A stretch of 10,798 bases of DNA, taken from contig JAJYYT010000043.1 of assembly GCA_021800645.1 (NCBI GenBank), forward strand, positions 1 to 10,798. Reading direction: 5' to 3'. Below are positions 5,912 to 10,798 of the stretch, one piece after another. Made by a program: the position numbers and the translations under genes. Each line of letters starts with the position of its first letter. Position 1 is the stretch's first letter. The notes beneath the pieces are model-generated. The model was not told where the DNA came from. It saw only the letters and a list, made by a program, of their open reading frames with translations, and did no database searches. This DNA is from Actinomycetes bacterium. GTDB lineage: Bacteria; Actinomycetota; Acidimicrobiia; Acidimicrobiales; RAAP-2.

Positions 5912-5958
5912 GCACCGATGCCTGCACCGATGCCTGCACCGATGCCTGCGCCGCTGCC
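5911..5958 (+). repeat. 12-bp tandem repeat at the dehydratase start
   Basis: Unit TGCACCGATGCC: three perfect copies (5911-5922, 5923-5934, 5935-5946) and a fourth with two changes (5947-5958). It encodes the peptide repeat MPAP and supplies an in-frame ATG in each perfect copy (5918, 5930, 5942). Confidence 0.95.
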
Positions 5959-6940
5959 CCACGCCGCGACGCCCGCGCTTCGCTCGCTGACGACAGTCGA
6001 CGACGACGCGATCGGGTACGACGAGGTCGCCCGCGTGCTTCCTGCGATCCGGTCGCACGTCCGCACGACCCCCACGATCCGCATCGACCGGGCAGAGCTG
6101 GGCCTCTCCCCCGGCCCGCTCGTCCTGAAGCTCGAGCACCTCCAGCACTCGGGCTCCTTCAAGGCTCGAGGCGCCTTCGCCAACCTGGTCTTGCGCGACG
6201 TCCCGGCTGCGGGGGTCGTCGCCGCGTCGGGGGGCAACCACGGGGCGGCCGTCGCCTACGCAGCGGCGGCACTTGGCGTGCCTGCGACGGTCTTCGTGCC
6301 CGAGGTCTCCTCCTCCGCCAAGCTCACCCGCATCGAGGCCTACGGCGCGCACCTCGTGGTCGTCGGCGCCTCCTACGACGACGCGCGCAAGGCGGCCGCG
6401 CGCTGGCAGGAGGGAAGTGGCGCGCTCGACGTCCCGGCCTTCGACTCGGTTGCGACGATCCTCGGCGCAGGATCGATCGCGCTCGAGCTCCAAGCCCAAG
6501 AGCCCGACGTCGAGACGGTGCTCGCCGGCGTCGGCGGGGGCGGCCTGTTGGCGGGGCTCTGTGCGGGCTACGACGGCGCGGCGAGGGTCGTCGGCGTGGA
6601 ACCCGAAGGCGCTCCGACGCTCACCGAGGCGCTGAGGGCCGGTGAGCCGGTGGACGCGCCGGTCGGGAGCGTCGCTATCGACTCGCTCGCGCCGCGTCGT
6701 GTCGGGGTGCACACCTACGGGGTTGCCGCGCGCCTCGGGAGCGGCACCGTGCTGATCGACGACACGACGATCTCCGCCACCCAGCGGCTCCTGTGGGACC
6801 GGCTCCGCCTCGTCCTCGAGCCCGGAGGCTGCGCCGCGCTCGGCGCGCTCGTCTCGGGCGCCTACCGGCCGGCACCCGGAGAGGCTGTCGCGGTGGTCCT
6901 CTCAGGCGCCAACACGACCGCTGTGGACTTCGACCACTGA
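5918..6940 (+). CDS. Threonine/serine dehydratase-type PLP enzyme
   Basis: A 340-residue fold-type II PLP enzyme that deaminates hydroxy amino acids to 2-oxo acids and ammonia. Key residues: Lys82 in HSGSFKARGAF (Schiff-base lysine), SGGNHGAA (104-111, substrate carboxylate loop), GVGGGGLLAG (204-213, PLP phosphate loop) and SGANT (329-333, pyridine-ring end). There is no C-terminal ACT-like regulatory domain, so it matches the short catabolic or serine/threonine dehydratase type rather than the long allosteric IlvA; a serine racemase-like role cannot be excluded. The N-terminus is a (MPAP)3 repeat that is probably unstructured. ATG 5918 is preferred because of TAGCAT 6 nt upstream; ATGs at 5930 and 5942 would remove one or two repeats without changing the enzyme. 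It begins 9 nt after the ClpP-like stop. Confidence 0.92.
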   Translation: MPAPMPAPMPAPLPHAATPALRSLTTVDDDAIGYDEVARVLPAIRSHVRTTPTIRIDRAELGLSPGPLVLKLEHLQHSGSFKARGAFANLVLRDVPAAGVVAASGGNHGAAVAYAAAALGVPATVFVPEVSSSAKLTRIEAYGAHLVVVGASYDDARKAAARWQEGSGALDVPAFDSVATILGAGSIALELQAQEPDVETVLAGVGGGGLLAGLCAGYDGAARVVGVEPEGAPTLTEALRAGEPVDAPVGSVAIDSLAPRRVGVHTYGVAARLGSGTVLIDDTTISATQRLLWDRLRLVLEPGGCAALGALVSGAYRPAPGEAVAVVLSGANTTAVDFDH

Positions 6941-7045
6941 TGCGTCGGGCCCCGACGCGCTCCTCGTGGACGATCTCGACGGGTCGAGCGCCGCCGTCAC
7001 GCGGCAGCCGAGGTCCGTCCTTGCGTTCTTTCGCTGCGACTCTCT

Positions 7046-7109
7046 CCTTGCGACAACTCGCCTTGCGACAACTCGCCTTGCGACAACTCGCCTTGCGACA
7101 ACTCGCCTT
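7046..7109 (+). repeat. 15-bp intergenic tandem repeat
   Basis: Unit CCTTGCGACAACTCG, four perfect copies (7046-7060, 7061-7075, 7076-7090, 7091-7105) plus CCTT. It lies between the dehydratase stop and the stop of the convergent four-Cys gene. Because 15 is divisible by three, one frame reads a five-residue ALRQL repeat, but no gene there is convincing. Confidence 0.95.
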
Positions 7110-7156
7110 CGGCGGAGTGGAACGCGCCCGGTGAGGCGGCTAGGCGGGGCTAGGCG

Positions 7157-7405
7157 CTAGGACTCTTCGGGGTTCGCCTCCCACCACTGGCACCACCAGC
7201 TCCCGCCGACCAAGATGCGCAGCTTCGGGTGCCAGCAGTAGGAGAGATCGTTGTACGGCTCGAGGTAGTAGCGGCAGTTGTCACATCGCTCCTCCCCCGA
7301 AGGATGGCCGCGTAGGACGGCGTTCTCGGCCAAGTGCCGCAGCTCGATCGAGAGCTTCTCGTCGATCTCCTTCGGCTCTGGCTCTGGGATCACGTAGTCG
7401 GACAC
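7157..7405 (-). CDS. Small four-cysteine protein, HiPIP-like iron-sulfur candidate
   Basis: An 82-residue soluble protein with no signal peptide or membrane segment. An acidic N-terminal half (MSDYVIPEPEPKEIDEKLSI) leads into a C-terminal half with four cysteines, Cys41, Cys44, Cys57 and Cys72: RCDNCRYYLEPYNDLSYC, then GGSWWCQWWE. The spacing C-x2-C-x12-C-x14-C, with aromatic residues after the second Cys and a W-C-x-W near the end, resembles the [4Fe-4S] site of high-potential iron-sulfur proteins. A structural zinc site is the alternative. GTG 7405 is taken as the start, 10 nt after the hpnR stop and with no good ribosome site, suggesting coupled translation. The frame stays open to 7510, but that part overlaps hpnR coding sequence. 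Its position suggests an electron carrier or helper for HpnR (inference). I do not recognise a named family. Confidence 0.72.
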   Translation of the reverse strand: MSDYVIPEPEPKEIDEKLSIELRHLAENAVLRGHPSGEERCDNCRYYLEPYNDLSYCWHPKLRILVGGSWWCQWWEANPEES

Positions 7406-7415
7406 GCCGAGCAAG

Positions 7416-8948
7416 TTAGTTGCTCTGCTCGATCCCGCCCGACATCCCGTCTCCGGGCGCGGCGGCGGCCTTTCGGAGGCGAACCGGGATGTGGACGTAG
7501 AGCGAACCACGGTCCGGCGCCTTCACCGGCGATGACGGCGGCTCGGGGAGCTCGTAACGAACCTCGCGCCGATGGTCCGCGAGCTGGCGATCGGGGTTGT
7601 AGACGCGGCTGAAGTTCCAGATCATCTTCAAGAAGTTGGTCTGGCCGTGCGCCAGGTGCCGCGCCACGATCCCTGCGGTCTTCGCGAGCGCAGCCACCCC
7701 GAGGTGCTTGCGCGCCAGGATGGACTGGGTCTTCACGAGCTCCTCGTAGAACTTGGGCAGTGGCAGCTTGGTCGGCAGCACCGCGTGCTGGATGTCGAAG
7801 AGCCGGTAGTCGCGCGTGGTCAGCTTGCGCGACTCGCTGTGCCAGGTCTCGGTCCCCGGGTAGGGCGTCTGGACGGTGAGATGGACGATCTCGGGAACCG
7901 ACATCGCCCACTCTCGCACCGTCGCGAACCGTTTCTCGTCCCAGCCGGGATCGACGATCAAGTTCACCGCCACGGAGAGCCCGAGCTCACGCGCCACCTG
8001 GAGAGCGCGGGCGTTCACGTCGGTGCTGCTCCGCTTTCGGAACGCCTTCAATCCTTCTTCGTCGATCGCTTCGATCCCGAGGAACATGTAGTTGAGCCCG
8101 AGCCGCTTCCAGTACGCGAAGACCTCAGGCTGCCGCACGAGGACATCGGTGCGGGTCTCGAGGTAGTACTCCTTCTTGATCCGCCGTCGCTCGACCTCGC
8201 GCCCGATCGCCATCCCGTGCTCCGGCTTGATGAAGGCGACGTCGTCGACCAAGAAGACCCCGGGCTCGGGGATCTGCGCCAGGTCCTCGGCAGCGGCTTC
8301 GGGGGACACCTGCCGGTAGCTGCGGCCGTAGAAGGTCCAGGCGCTGCAGAAGGAGCAGTCCCACGGACAGCCGCGGGAGAACTCGACGGACGCGCACGGG
8401 TCGAGCACCCCGATGAAGTACTTGCGCCGGCGGCCACCGATGTCGCGTGCGGGCAACGAGGTGTCGAGGCTGTGGACGGTCTCCGGGGTCGGACCGGACG
8501 TGCCAGGCCCGACAGCGCCTGGCACCTTCTCGAGCCCACCGTCCCGGAGCGCCTGGACCAGCGCGGGGGCGCCCGACTCGCCTTCGCCGCGCAACACCGC
8601 GTCGATCGCTCCCTCAGCGTGCTCGAGCACGCGATCGGCGATGAACGACACGCTGTGGCCGCCGACGAAGATCTTCGTGCGCGGCGACACGGCCTTGGTG
8701 ACCTTTGCCAGGTCCACCACCTCGGGGACGTTGGCGAGGTAGTTGAGGCTCATCCCGACCGCGTCCGGGCGGAAGTCCTCGAGGACGCCGAAGTAGTCGC
8801 GGTGCCCGTAGACCTGGAGGTCGACCATACGGACCTCGTGCCCCTCGGACCGGAGCGCCGACGCGACCCGCTCGAGGCCGAGCGGCTCGAGACGGAGGTA
8901 CAGCTCCGAGTACATCAGTGCGCTCGGATGGACCAGCAGGATGCGCAC
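7416..8948 (-). CDS. hpnR: HpnR, hopanoid C-3 methylase (B12-binding radical SAM)
   Basis: A 510-residue enzyme that adds a methyl group to C-3 of the hopanoid A ring, making 3-methylhopanoids. It begins RILLVHPSALMYSELYLRLEPLGLERVASAL, a cobalamin-binding-type Rossmann domain extending through LNYLANVPEVVDLAK and IFVGGHSVSF (to about residue 130). The radical SAM core follows: LDPCASVEFSRGCPWDCSFC, where Cys194, Cys198 and Cys201 form CxxxCxxC, then SAWTFYGRSYRQVSPE, FLVDDVAFI, YYLETRTDVLV and FLGIEAIDEEGLKAFRKR. The C-terminal TPYPGTETWH, LTTRDYRLFDIQHAVLPTKLPLP and AHGQTNFLKMIWNFSRVYNP are characteristic of HpnR as I recall it. GTG 8948 is chosen because AGGAAGGGG lies 9 nt upstream and the protein then starts MRILLVHPS, as in relatives; ATG 8972 and GTG 8975 are alternatives. 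First gene of a two-gene operon with the four-Cys protein. Squalene-hopene cyclase is not in the window. Confidence 0.9.
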   Translation of the reverse strand: MRILLVHPSALMYSELYLRLEPLGLERVASALRSEGHEVRMVDLQVYGHRDYFGVLEDFRPDAVGMSLNYLANVPEVVDLAKVTKAVSPRTKIFVGGHSVSFIADRVLEHAEGAIDAVLRGEGESGAPALVQALRDGGLEKVPGAVGPGTSGPTPETVHSLDTSLPARDIGGRRRKYFIGVLDPCASVEFSRGCPWDCSFCSAWTFYGRSYRQVSPEAAAEDLAQIPEPGVFLVDDVAFIKPEHGMAIGREVERRRIKKEYYLETRTDVLVRQPEVFAYWKRLGLNYMFLGIEAIDEEGLKAFRKRSSTDVNARALQVARELGLSVAVNLIVDPGWDEKRFATVREWAMSVPEIVHLTVQTPYPGTETWHSESRKLTTRDYRLFDIQHAVLPTKLPLPKFYEELVKTQSILARKHLGVAALAKTAGIVARHLAHGQTNFLKMIWNFSRVYNPDRQLADHRREVRYELPEPPSSPVKAPDRGSLYVHIPVRLRKAAAAPGDGMSGGIEQSN

Positions 8949-8957
8949 GGGCGTGAT

Positions 8958-8966
8958 CCCCTTCCT
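8958..8966 (-). promoter_or_regulatory. hpnR: Ribosome binding site of hpnR
   Basis: On the minus strand AGGAAGGGG ends 9 nt before GTG 8948. It lies inside the frame of the longer possible starts (8972/8975), which themselves lack such a site, so it decides for the shorter protein. Confidence 0.65.
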
Positions 8967-9110
8967 CGACATCACGGGCGCGACCCGGGCCGCATCGTCG
9001 TGCCGGCACCCGTGCCGAGCCCGCTGTCCGACAATGTTGCATCGGTCAATTACCCAGCCTGACCACCACGCTCACGCGCAGCCAGACCGACGATCCGACC
9101 ATAGCGGCGC

Positions 9111-9176
9111 GGATGCGGCACGGATGCGGCACGGATGCGGCACGGATGCGGCACGGATGGGGCGCGGATGCGGGAC
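9111..9176 (+). repeat. 11-bp intergenic tandem repeat
   Basis: Unit GGATGCGGCAC: four perfect copies (9111-9154), then GGATGGGGCGC (two changes) and GGATGCGGGAC (one change). The unit length is not divisible by three, fitting noncoding DNA. It lies upstream of hpnR and downstream of the hydratase gene. Confidence 0.95.
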
Positions 9177-9273
9177 AGGTCCACCACGGGCGAGAGCGTG
9201 GGAGCGTCACCGTCGTCTCGCGCGCCGACCTTCACAGCGTCCGAAGCGCCGGCCATGTGACCGCCTGAGACCA

Positions 9274-9291
9274 GGTCCCGTTCCCGGGACC
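9274..9291 (-). terminator. Possible terminator hairpin after the enoyl-CoA hydratase gene
   Basis: GGTCCCG-TTCC-CGGGACC forms a 7-bp, GC-rich stem with a 4-nt loop about 70 nt behind the hydratase stop. No T-run follows on the minus strand, so it is at best an atypical terminator. Confidence 0.3.
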
Positions 9292-9361
9292 AGCGCGTCC
9301 CCGCTCCCTGCGCGCGCGTGACGTCGGCCGGGCGGAGCTGGTGGCGTTCCGGGGCAGCCCG

Positions 9362-10252
9362 CTACCCCCGCGGGAGCTCCTCGACCCATGAGGGCGGCCG
9401 TTTCTCCAAGAACGCCGCCATCCCCTCGGTCGCAGCCGGCGACTTGAACAGGCGCTCGGACAGCTCGGTCGCGGCGTCGAGAGCCTCCGCCCAGGGTCGT
9501 GCCACGAGGTCTGGCAGGCCCTTCGTCGCGCGAACCGCGCTCGGGGCAGACCGAAGGATCGAGCCCACGACGTCGGTCACCCACCGGTCCAGCTCGGCGA
9601 CGTCCGTCACCGCGGCGGTGAGGACACCTGCCGTCACGGCCGCCGGCGCCTCGAAGACATCACCGGTGAGCGCGTAGCGGTCGAACGCTCGCCGGCTCAT
9701 ACGGCGCAGCGCAGGCACCGCGATCACCGCGGGCGCGACGCCGACTCGCACCTCGCTGAAGCTGAACGTGGCGTGTGCGGGTGCGACCGCGAGGTCGCAG
9801 GCGCAGACGAGACCCATGCCTCCCGCGCGCACGTGCCCGTTCACCCGCGCGATGACCGGTTGGGGCATCGAGACGATCGCGGTCAGGACGTCTGGAAGGC
9901 TCACCGGCGGATCCCCCGGCGGAGGTCGGAGCCGCTCGGCGAGGTCGACGCCCGAGCAGAACGTGGACCCGCTCCCCGTCAGGACGACGACGCGCACCTC
10001 GGGATCGTCGCGGGCTTCTTCGAGCGCGGCTGCGAGCTCGCTGAGCAGCCGGCGAGAGAGCGCGTTGCGGTTGGAGGGGGAATCGAGAGCCAGCGTTGCG
10101 ACGGCTCGCTCTCGGCTGCGGCGCACGAGCGCCACGGCGGGGGCGCTGACCTCGCCACCGCCTTCGCCGCCGCCTTCGCCGCCGGCTGCAGCCGTGCCCC
10201 GGACATGATCCGCGTCGCGGGCGTGGCGGGCGTGGCGGGCGTGGCGGGACAT
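9362..10252 (-). CDS. Enoyl-CoA hydratase/isomerase (crotonase) family protein
   Basis: A 296-residue protein whose residues 38-296 form a crotonase domain acting on a CoA thioester. Oxyanion-hole segments: GSTFCSGVDLAE (95-106) and VNGHVRAGGMGLVCACDLAVA (137-157). FSFSEVRVGVAPAVIAVPALRRM (163-185) carries Glu167 at the position of the second catalytic Glu of classic hydratases (rat Glu164), while the first Glu (rat Glu144) is replaced by Gly147 in GGMGLV. The GGxGLV form resembles methylglutaconyl-CoA hydratase (LiuC)-type members, but the substrate is undetermined. The first 37 residues are an extension with (HAR)3 and (GGGE) repeats, not part of the fold. ATG 10252 is supported by TACACT 6 nt upstream (leaderless). 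If translation began inside, near Val40 (a GTG), the repeats would be excluded. Confidence 0.88.
   Translation of the reverse strand: MSRHARHARHARDADHVRGTAAAGGEGGGEGGGEVSAPAVALVRRSRERAVATLALDSPSNRNALSRRLLSELAAALEEARDDPEVRVVVLTGSGSTFCSGVDLAERLRPPPGDPPVSLPDVLTAIVSMPQPVIARVNGHVRAGGMGLVCACDLAVAPAHATFSFSEVRVGVAPAVIAVPALRRMSRRAFDRYALTGDVFEAPAAVTAGVLTAAVTDVAELDRWVTDVVGSILRSAPSAVRATKGLPDLVARPWAEALDAATELSERLFKSPAATEGMAAFLEKRPPSWVEELPRG
10149..10184 (-). repeat. 12-bp coding repeat (GGGE) in the hydratase N-terminus
   Basis: Two identical plus-strand units CCTTCGCCGCCG (10161-10172 and 10173-10184) and a third with three changes (10149-10160). They encode GGE and two GGGE units in residues 24-34, a flexible acidic linker. 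Confidence 0.8.
10217..10248 (-). repeat. 9-bp coding repeat (HAR) in the hydratase N-terminus
   Basis: Plus-strand unit GCGGGCGTG, three perfect copies (10217-10243) plus five bases of a fourth. The minus strand encodes His-Ala-Arg three times directly after the initiator MSR. Confidence 0.9.
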
Positions 10253-10258
10253 TGGCGC

Positions 10259-10264
10259 AGTGTA
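10259..10264 (-). promoter_or_regulatory. -10 box TACACT of the enoyl-CoA hydratase gene
   Basis: Minus strand TACACT-N6-ATG, a good TAnnnT box with the expected start of transcription at or one base before the ATG. No Shine-Dalgarno is present, so a leaderless mRNA is likely. It lies between the stop of the upstream small gene (10290) and this start. Confidence 0.55.
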
Positions 10265-10289
10265 GGAGCCGCCTGCGCGTGGACCGGGT

Positions 10290-10607
10290 TCACAGCGGCA
10301 GTCGGGGCGCGTCCGACAGCGGCAGGCGGGGCGCCGATCGCCCGCCCGGGCGCCTCGGGCGGGGACCCGGGGCGAAGACCTGGTCGGGCCGGAACGAGCG
10401 GACCGCTCGGCTGCCCGGCTTCCCGCCCACGACCTCAACCCACTCCTCGCCGGTCCGCACGTTGCGCACGTGTGCGATGAACGACCACGACGCCGACCGG
10501 GCACGGGCTCCCGAGATCTCCACCGGATCTCCGGTGCGCACCCCAGACCATGCACCGGAGCGCTCCAGGTGCGGAGGGGACGACGCAGGCGGGGTGGGCT
10601 CGGGCAT
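10290..10607 (-). CDS. Small conserved hypothetical protein (possibly DUF7246)
   Basis: About 105 residues from ATG 10607. The core reads SGAWSGVRTGDPVEISG (17-33), then RSASWSFIAHVRNVRTGEEWVEVVGGKPG and RAVRSFRPDQVF. This looks like a compact beta-rich domain that I have seen in actinobacterial genomes next to DNA-repair genes; I associate it with DUF7246, but not firmly, and its function is unknown. The C-terminal tail RPRRPGGRSAPRLPL is basic and ends in a near-duplicate of eight residues (APRLPLSD, then APRLPL), from a 24-bp DNA duplication (10292-10339). An in-frame GTG at 10625 would add six residues. Divergent from the RecB-family gene, with 39 nt between starts. Its stop is 38 nt before the hydratase start on the same strand. 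Confidence 0.65.
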   Translation of the reverse strand: MPEPTPPASSPPHLERSGAWSGVRTGDPVEISGARARSASWSFIAHVRNVRTGEEWVEVVGGKPGSRAVRSFRPDQVFAPGPRPRRPGGRSAPRLPLSDAPRLPL

Positions 10608-10618
10608 CGATACCGATG
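10605..10618. promoter_or_regulatory. Short dyad between divergent genes
   Basis: CATCG-ATAC-CGATG lies at the start of the minus-strand small gene and about 15 nt before the -10 box of the RecB-family gene. It could bind a regulator of both genes. The arms are only 5 bp, so chance is possible. Confidence 0.25.
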
Positions 10619-10632
10619 ATGGCACCCCCGCG

Positions 10633-10638
10633 TAGTGT
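10633..10638 (+). promoter_or_regulatory. -10 box TAGTGT of the RecB-family gene
   Basis: TAGTGT-N8-ATG(10647). It fits TAnnnT at leaderless spacing, and no Shine-Dalgarno precedes the ATG. No clear -35 box. Confidence 0.45.
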
Positions 10639-10646
10639 TGGCGACG

Positions 10647-10798
10647 ATGACGCTCACGCTGCCGAGGTCGCTCTCCCCGACGCGGGTGACGTCGTTCACG
10701 GACTGCCCGCTCGCCTTCCGGCTGCGGGCCATCGACCGGCTCCCCGAGCAGCCGTCCGCGCACGCGACGAAGGGCACGCTCGTCCACCGGGTGCTCGA
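10647..10798 (+). CDS. RecB-family exonuclease (PD-(D/E)XK), partial, 5' end only
   Basis: Fifty residues are present before the window ends: MTLTLPRSLSPTRVTSF, TDCPLAFRLRAIDRLPE and HATKGTLVHRVLE. The order LSPSRVxxFxxCPxxFRxxxIxxLPE followed by KGTLVHxxLE is the usual N-terminus of RecB-like PD-(D/E)XK nucleases (PF12705 type), which trim DNA ends in repair and recombination. The Cys in DCPLAF is often the first ligand of an iron-sulfur cluster in this group. The His in GTLVH is the conserved His before the nuclease core; the Asp, Glu and Lys of the active site lie beyond the window. Confidence 0.85.
   Translation, partial: MTLTLPRSLSPTRVTSFTDCPLAFRLRAIDRLPEQPSAHATKGTLVHRVL

Larger units (their letters stand above)
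8976..9361. other. Intergenic region between the enoyl-CoA hydratase gene and hpnR
   Basis: About 390 bp without a convincing gene. It holds an A/T-rich patch at 9031-9052 (minus strand TTGACC at its upstream side, a possible -35 for hpnR, but no good -10 at 16-18 nt), the 11-bp tandem repeat at 9111-9176, and a hairpin at 9274-9291 behind the hydratase gene. Open frames here are interrupted in phase by the 11-bp repeat, which argues against coding. Confidence 0.5.

Noticed and set aside
5138..6712. Long minus-strand open frame opposite the pseudo-ClpP and dehydratase genes
   Set aside because: It runs across two well-supported genes and reads as Arg/Asp-rich low-complexity sequence.
7046..7109. 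Pentapeptide-repeat protein or CRISPR array
   Set aside because: The ALRQL periodicity is only four units from exact DNA copies and does not fit the A(D/N)LxX pentapeptide pattern; CRISPR needs spacers between repeats, and there are none.
7572..9062. Long plus-strand open frame of about 500 codons opposite hpnR
   Set aside because: Mirror of the hpnR coding frame; the translation is acidic and His/Arg-rich with no domain, whereas the minus strand encodes all HpnR motifs.
9111..9176. CRISPR array or coding repeat
   Set aside because: Head-to-tail 11-bp copies without spacers; the unit length breaks any reading frame periodicity.

Overview
The window looks like chromosomal DNA of a high-GC actinobacterium. 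An uncultured acidimicrobiium-like lineage is my inference, not something the sequence proves. The evidence is strong G/C bias at third codon positions, a group II truncated hemoglobin, an actinobacterial-style long-form RNase Z, and many genes whose start codon lies 6-8 nt behind a TAnnnT -10 box, the layout of leaderless actinobacterial mRNAs. No phage, IS element, CRISPR array or rRNA was seen.

Layout. 1-88: 5' end of a truncated hemoglobin gene (minus strand), cut by the window edge. 275-345: tRNA-Gly(TCC), followed by about 550 bp without a convincing gene. 893-1240: ArsR-type thiol metalloregulator behind a dyad-rich promoter. 1273-1719: DUF6314-type protein, convergent with arsR. 1902-2504: bioY, the biotin ECF transporter S component. 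2625-3143: GNAT acetyltransferase (minus). 3216-3794: SAM methyltransferase remnant with a frame shift and a large internal deletion, directly abutting rnz (RNase Z, 3795-4733). 4864-4895: two adjacent perfect palindromes over the promoter of an XRE-type regulator (4905-5264), whose stop overlaps the start of a ClpP-fold protein (5252-5908) that appears to have lost all three catalytic residues. 5918-6940: PLP threonine/serine dehydratase whose start lies in a 12-bp tandem repeat. 7157-8948 (minus): hpnR, hopanoid C-3 methylase (B12-binding radical SAM), followed 10 nt downstream by a small four-cysteine protein resembling a high-potential iron-sulfur protein. 9362-10252 (minus): enoyl-CoA hydratase-family protein with repeat-rich N-terminus. 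10290-10607 (minus): small conserved protein. 10647-end: 5' end of a RecB-family exonuclease gene.

How the genes fit together. Most of the window is unlinked housekeeping and accessory genes with their own promoters. Two pairs look functionally coupled: the XRE regulator with the pseudo-ClpP (overlapping genes behind one autoregulatory-looking operator), and HpnR with the four-Cys protein (possible electron donor to the radical SAM enzyme; inference). BioY has no BioM/BioN here and hpnR has no squalene-hopene cyclase here, so their partners must lie elsewhere in the genome.

A second theme is short tandem repeats in the right half: 12-, 15-, 11-, 12- and 9-bp units between 5.9 and 10.25 kb. 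Three lie in N-terminal coding regions with units divisible by three; two lie between genes.
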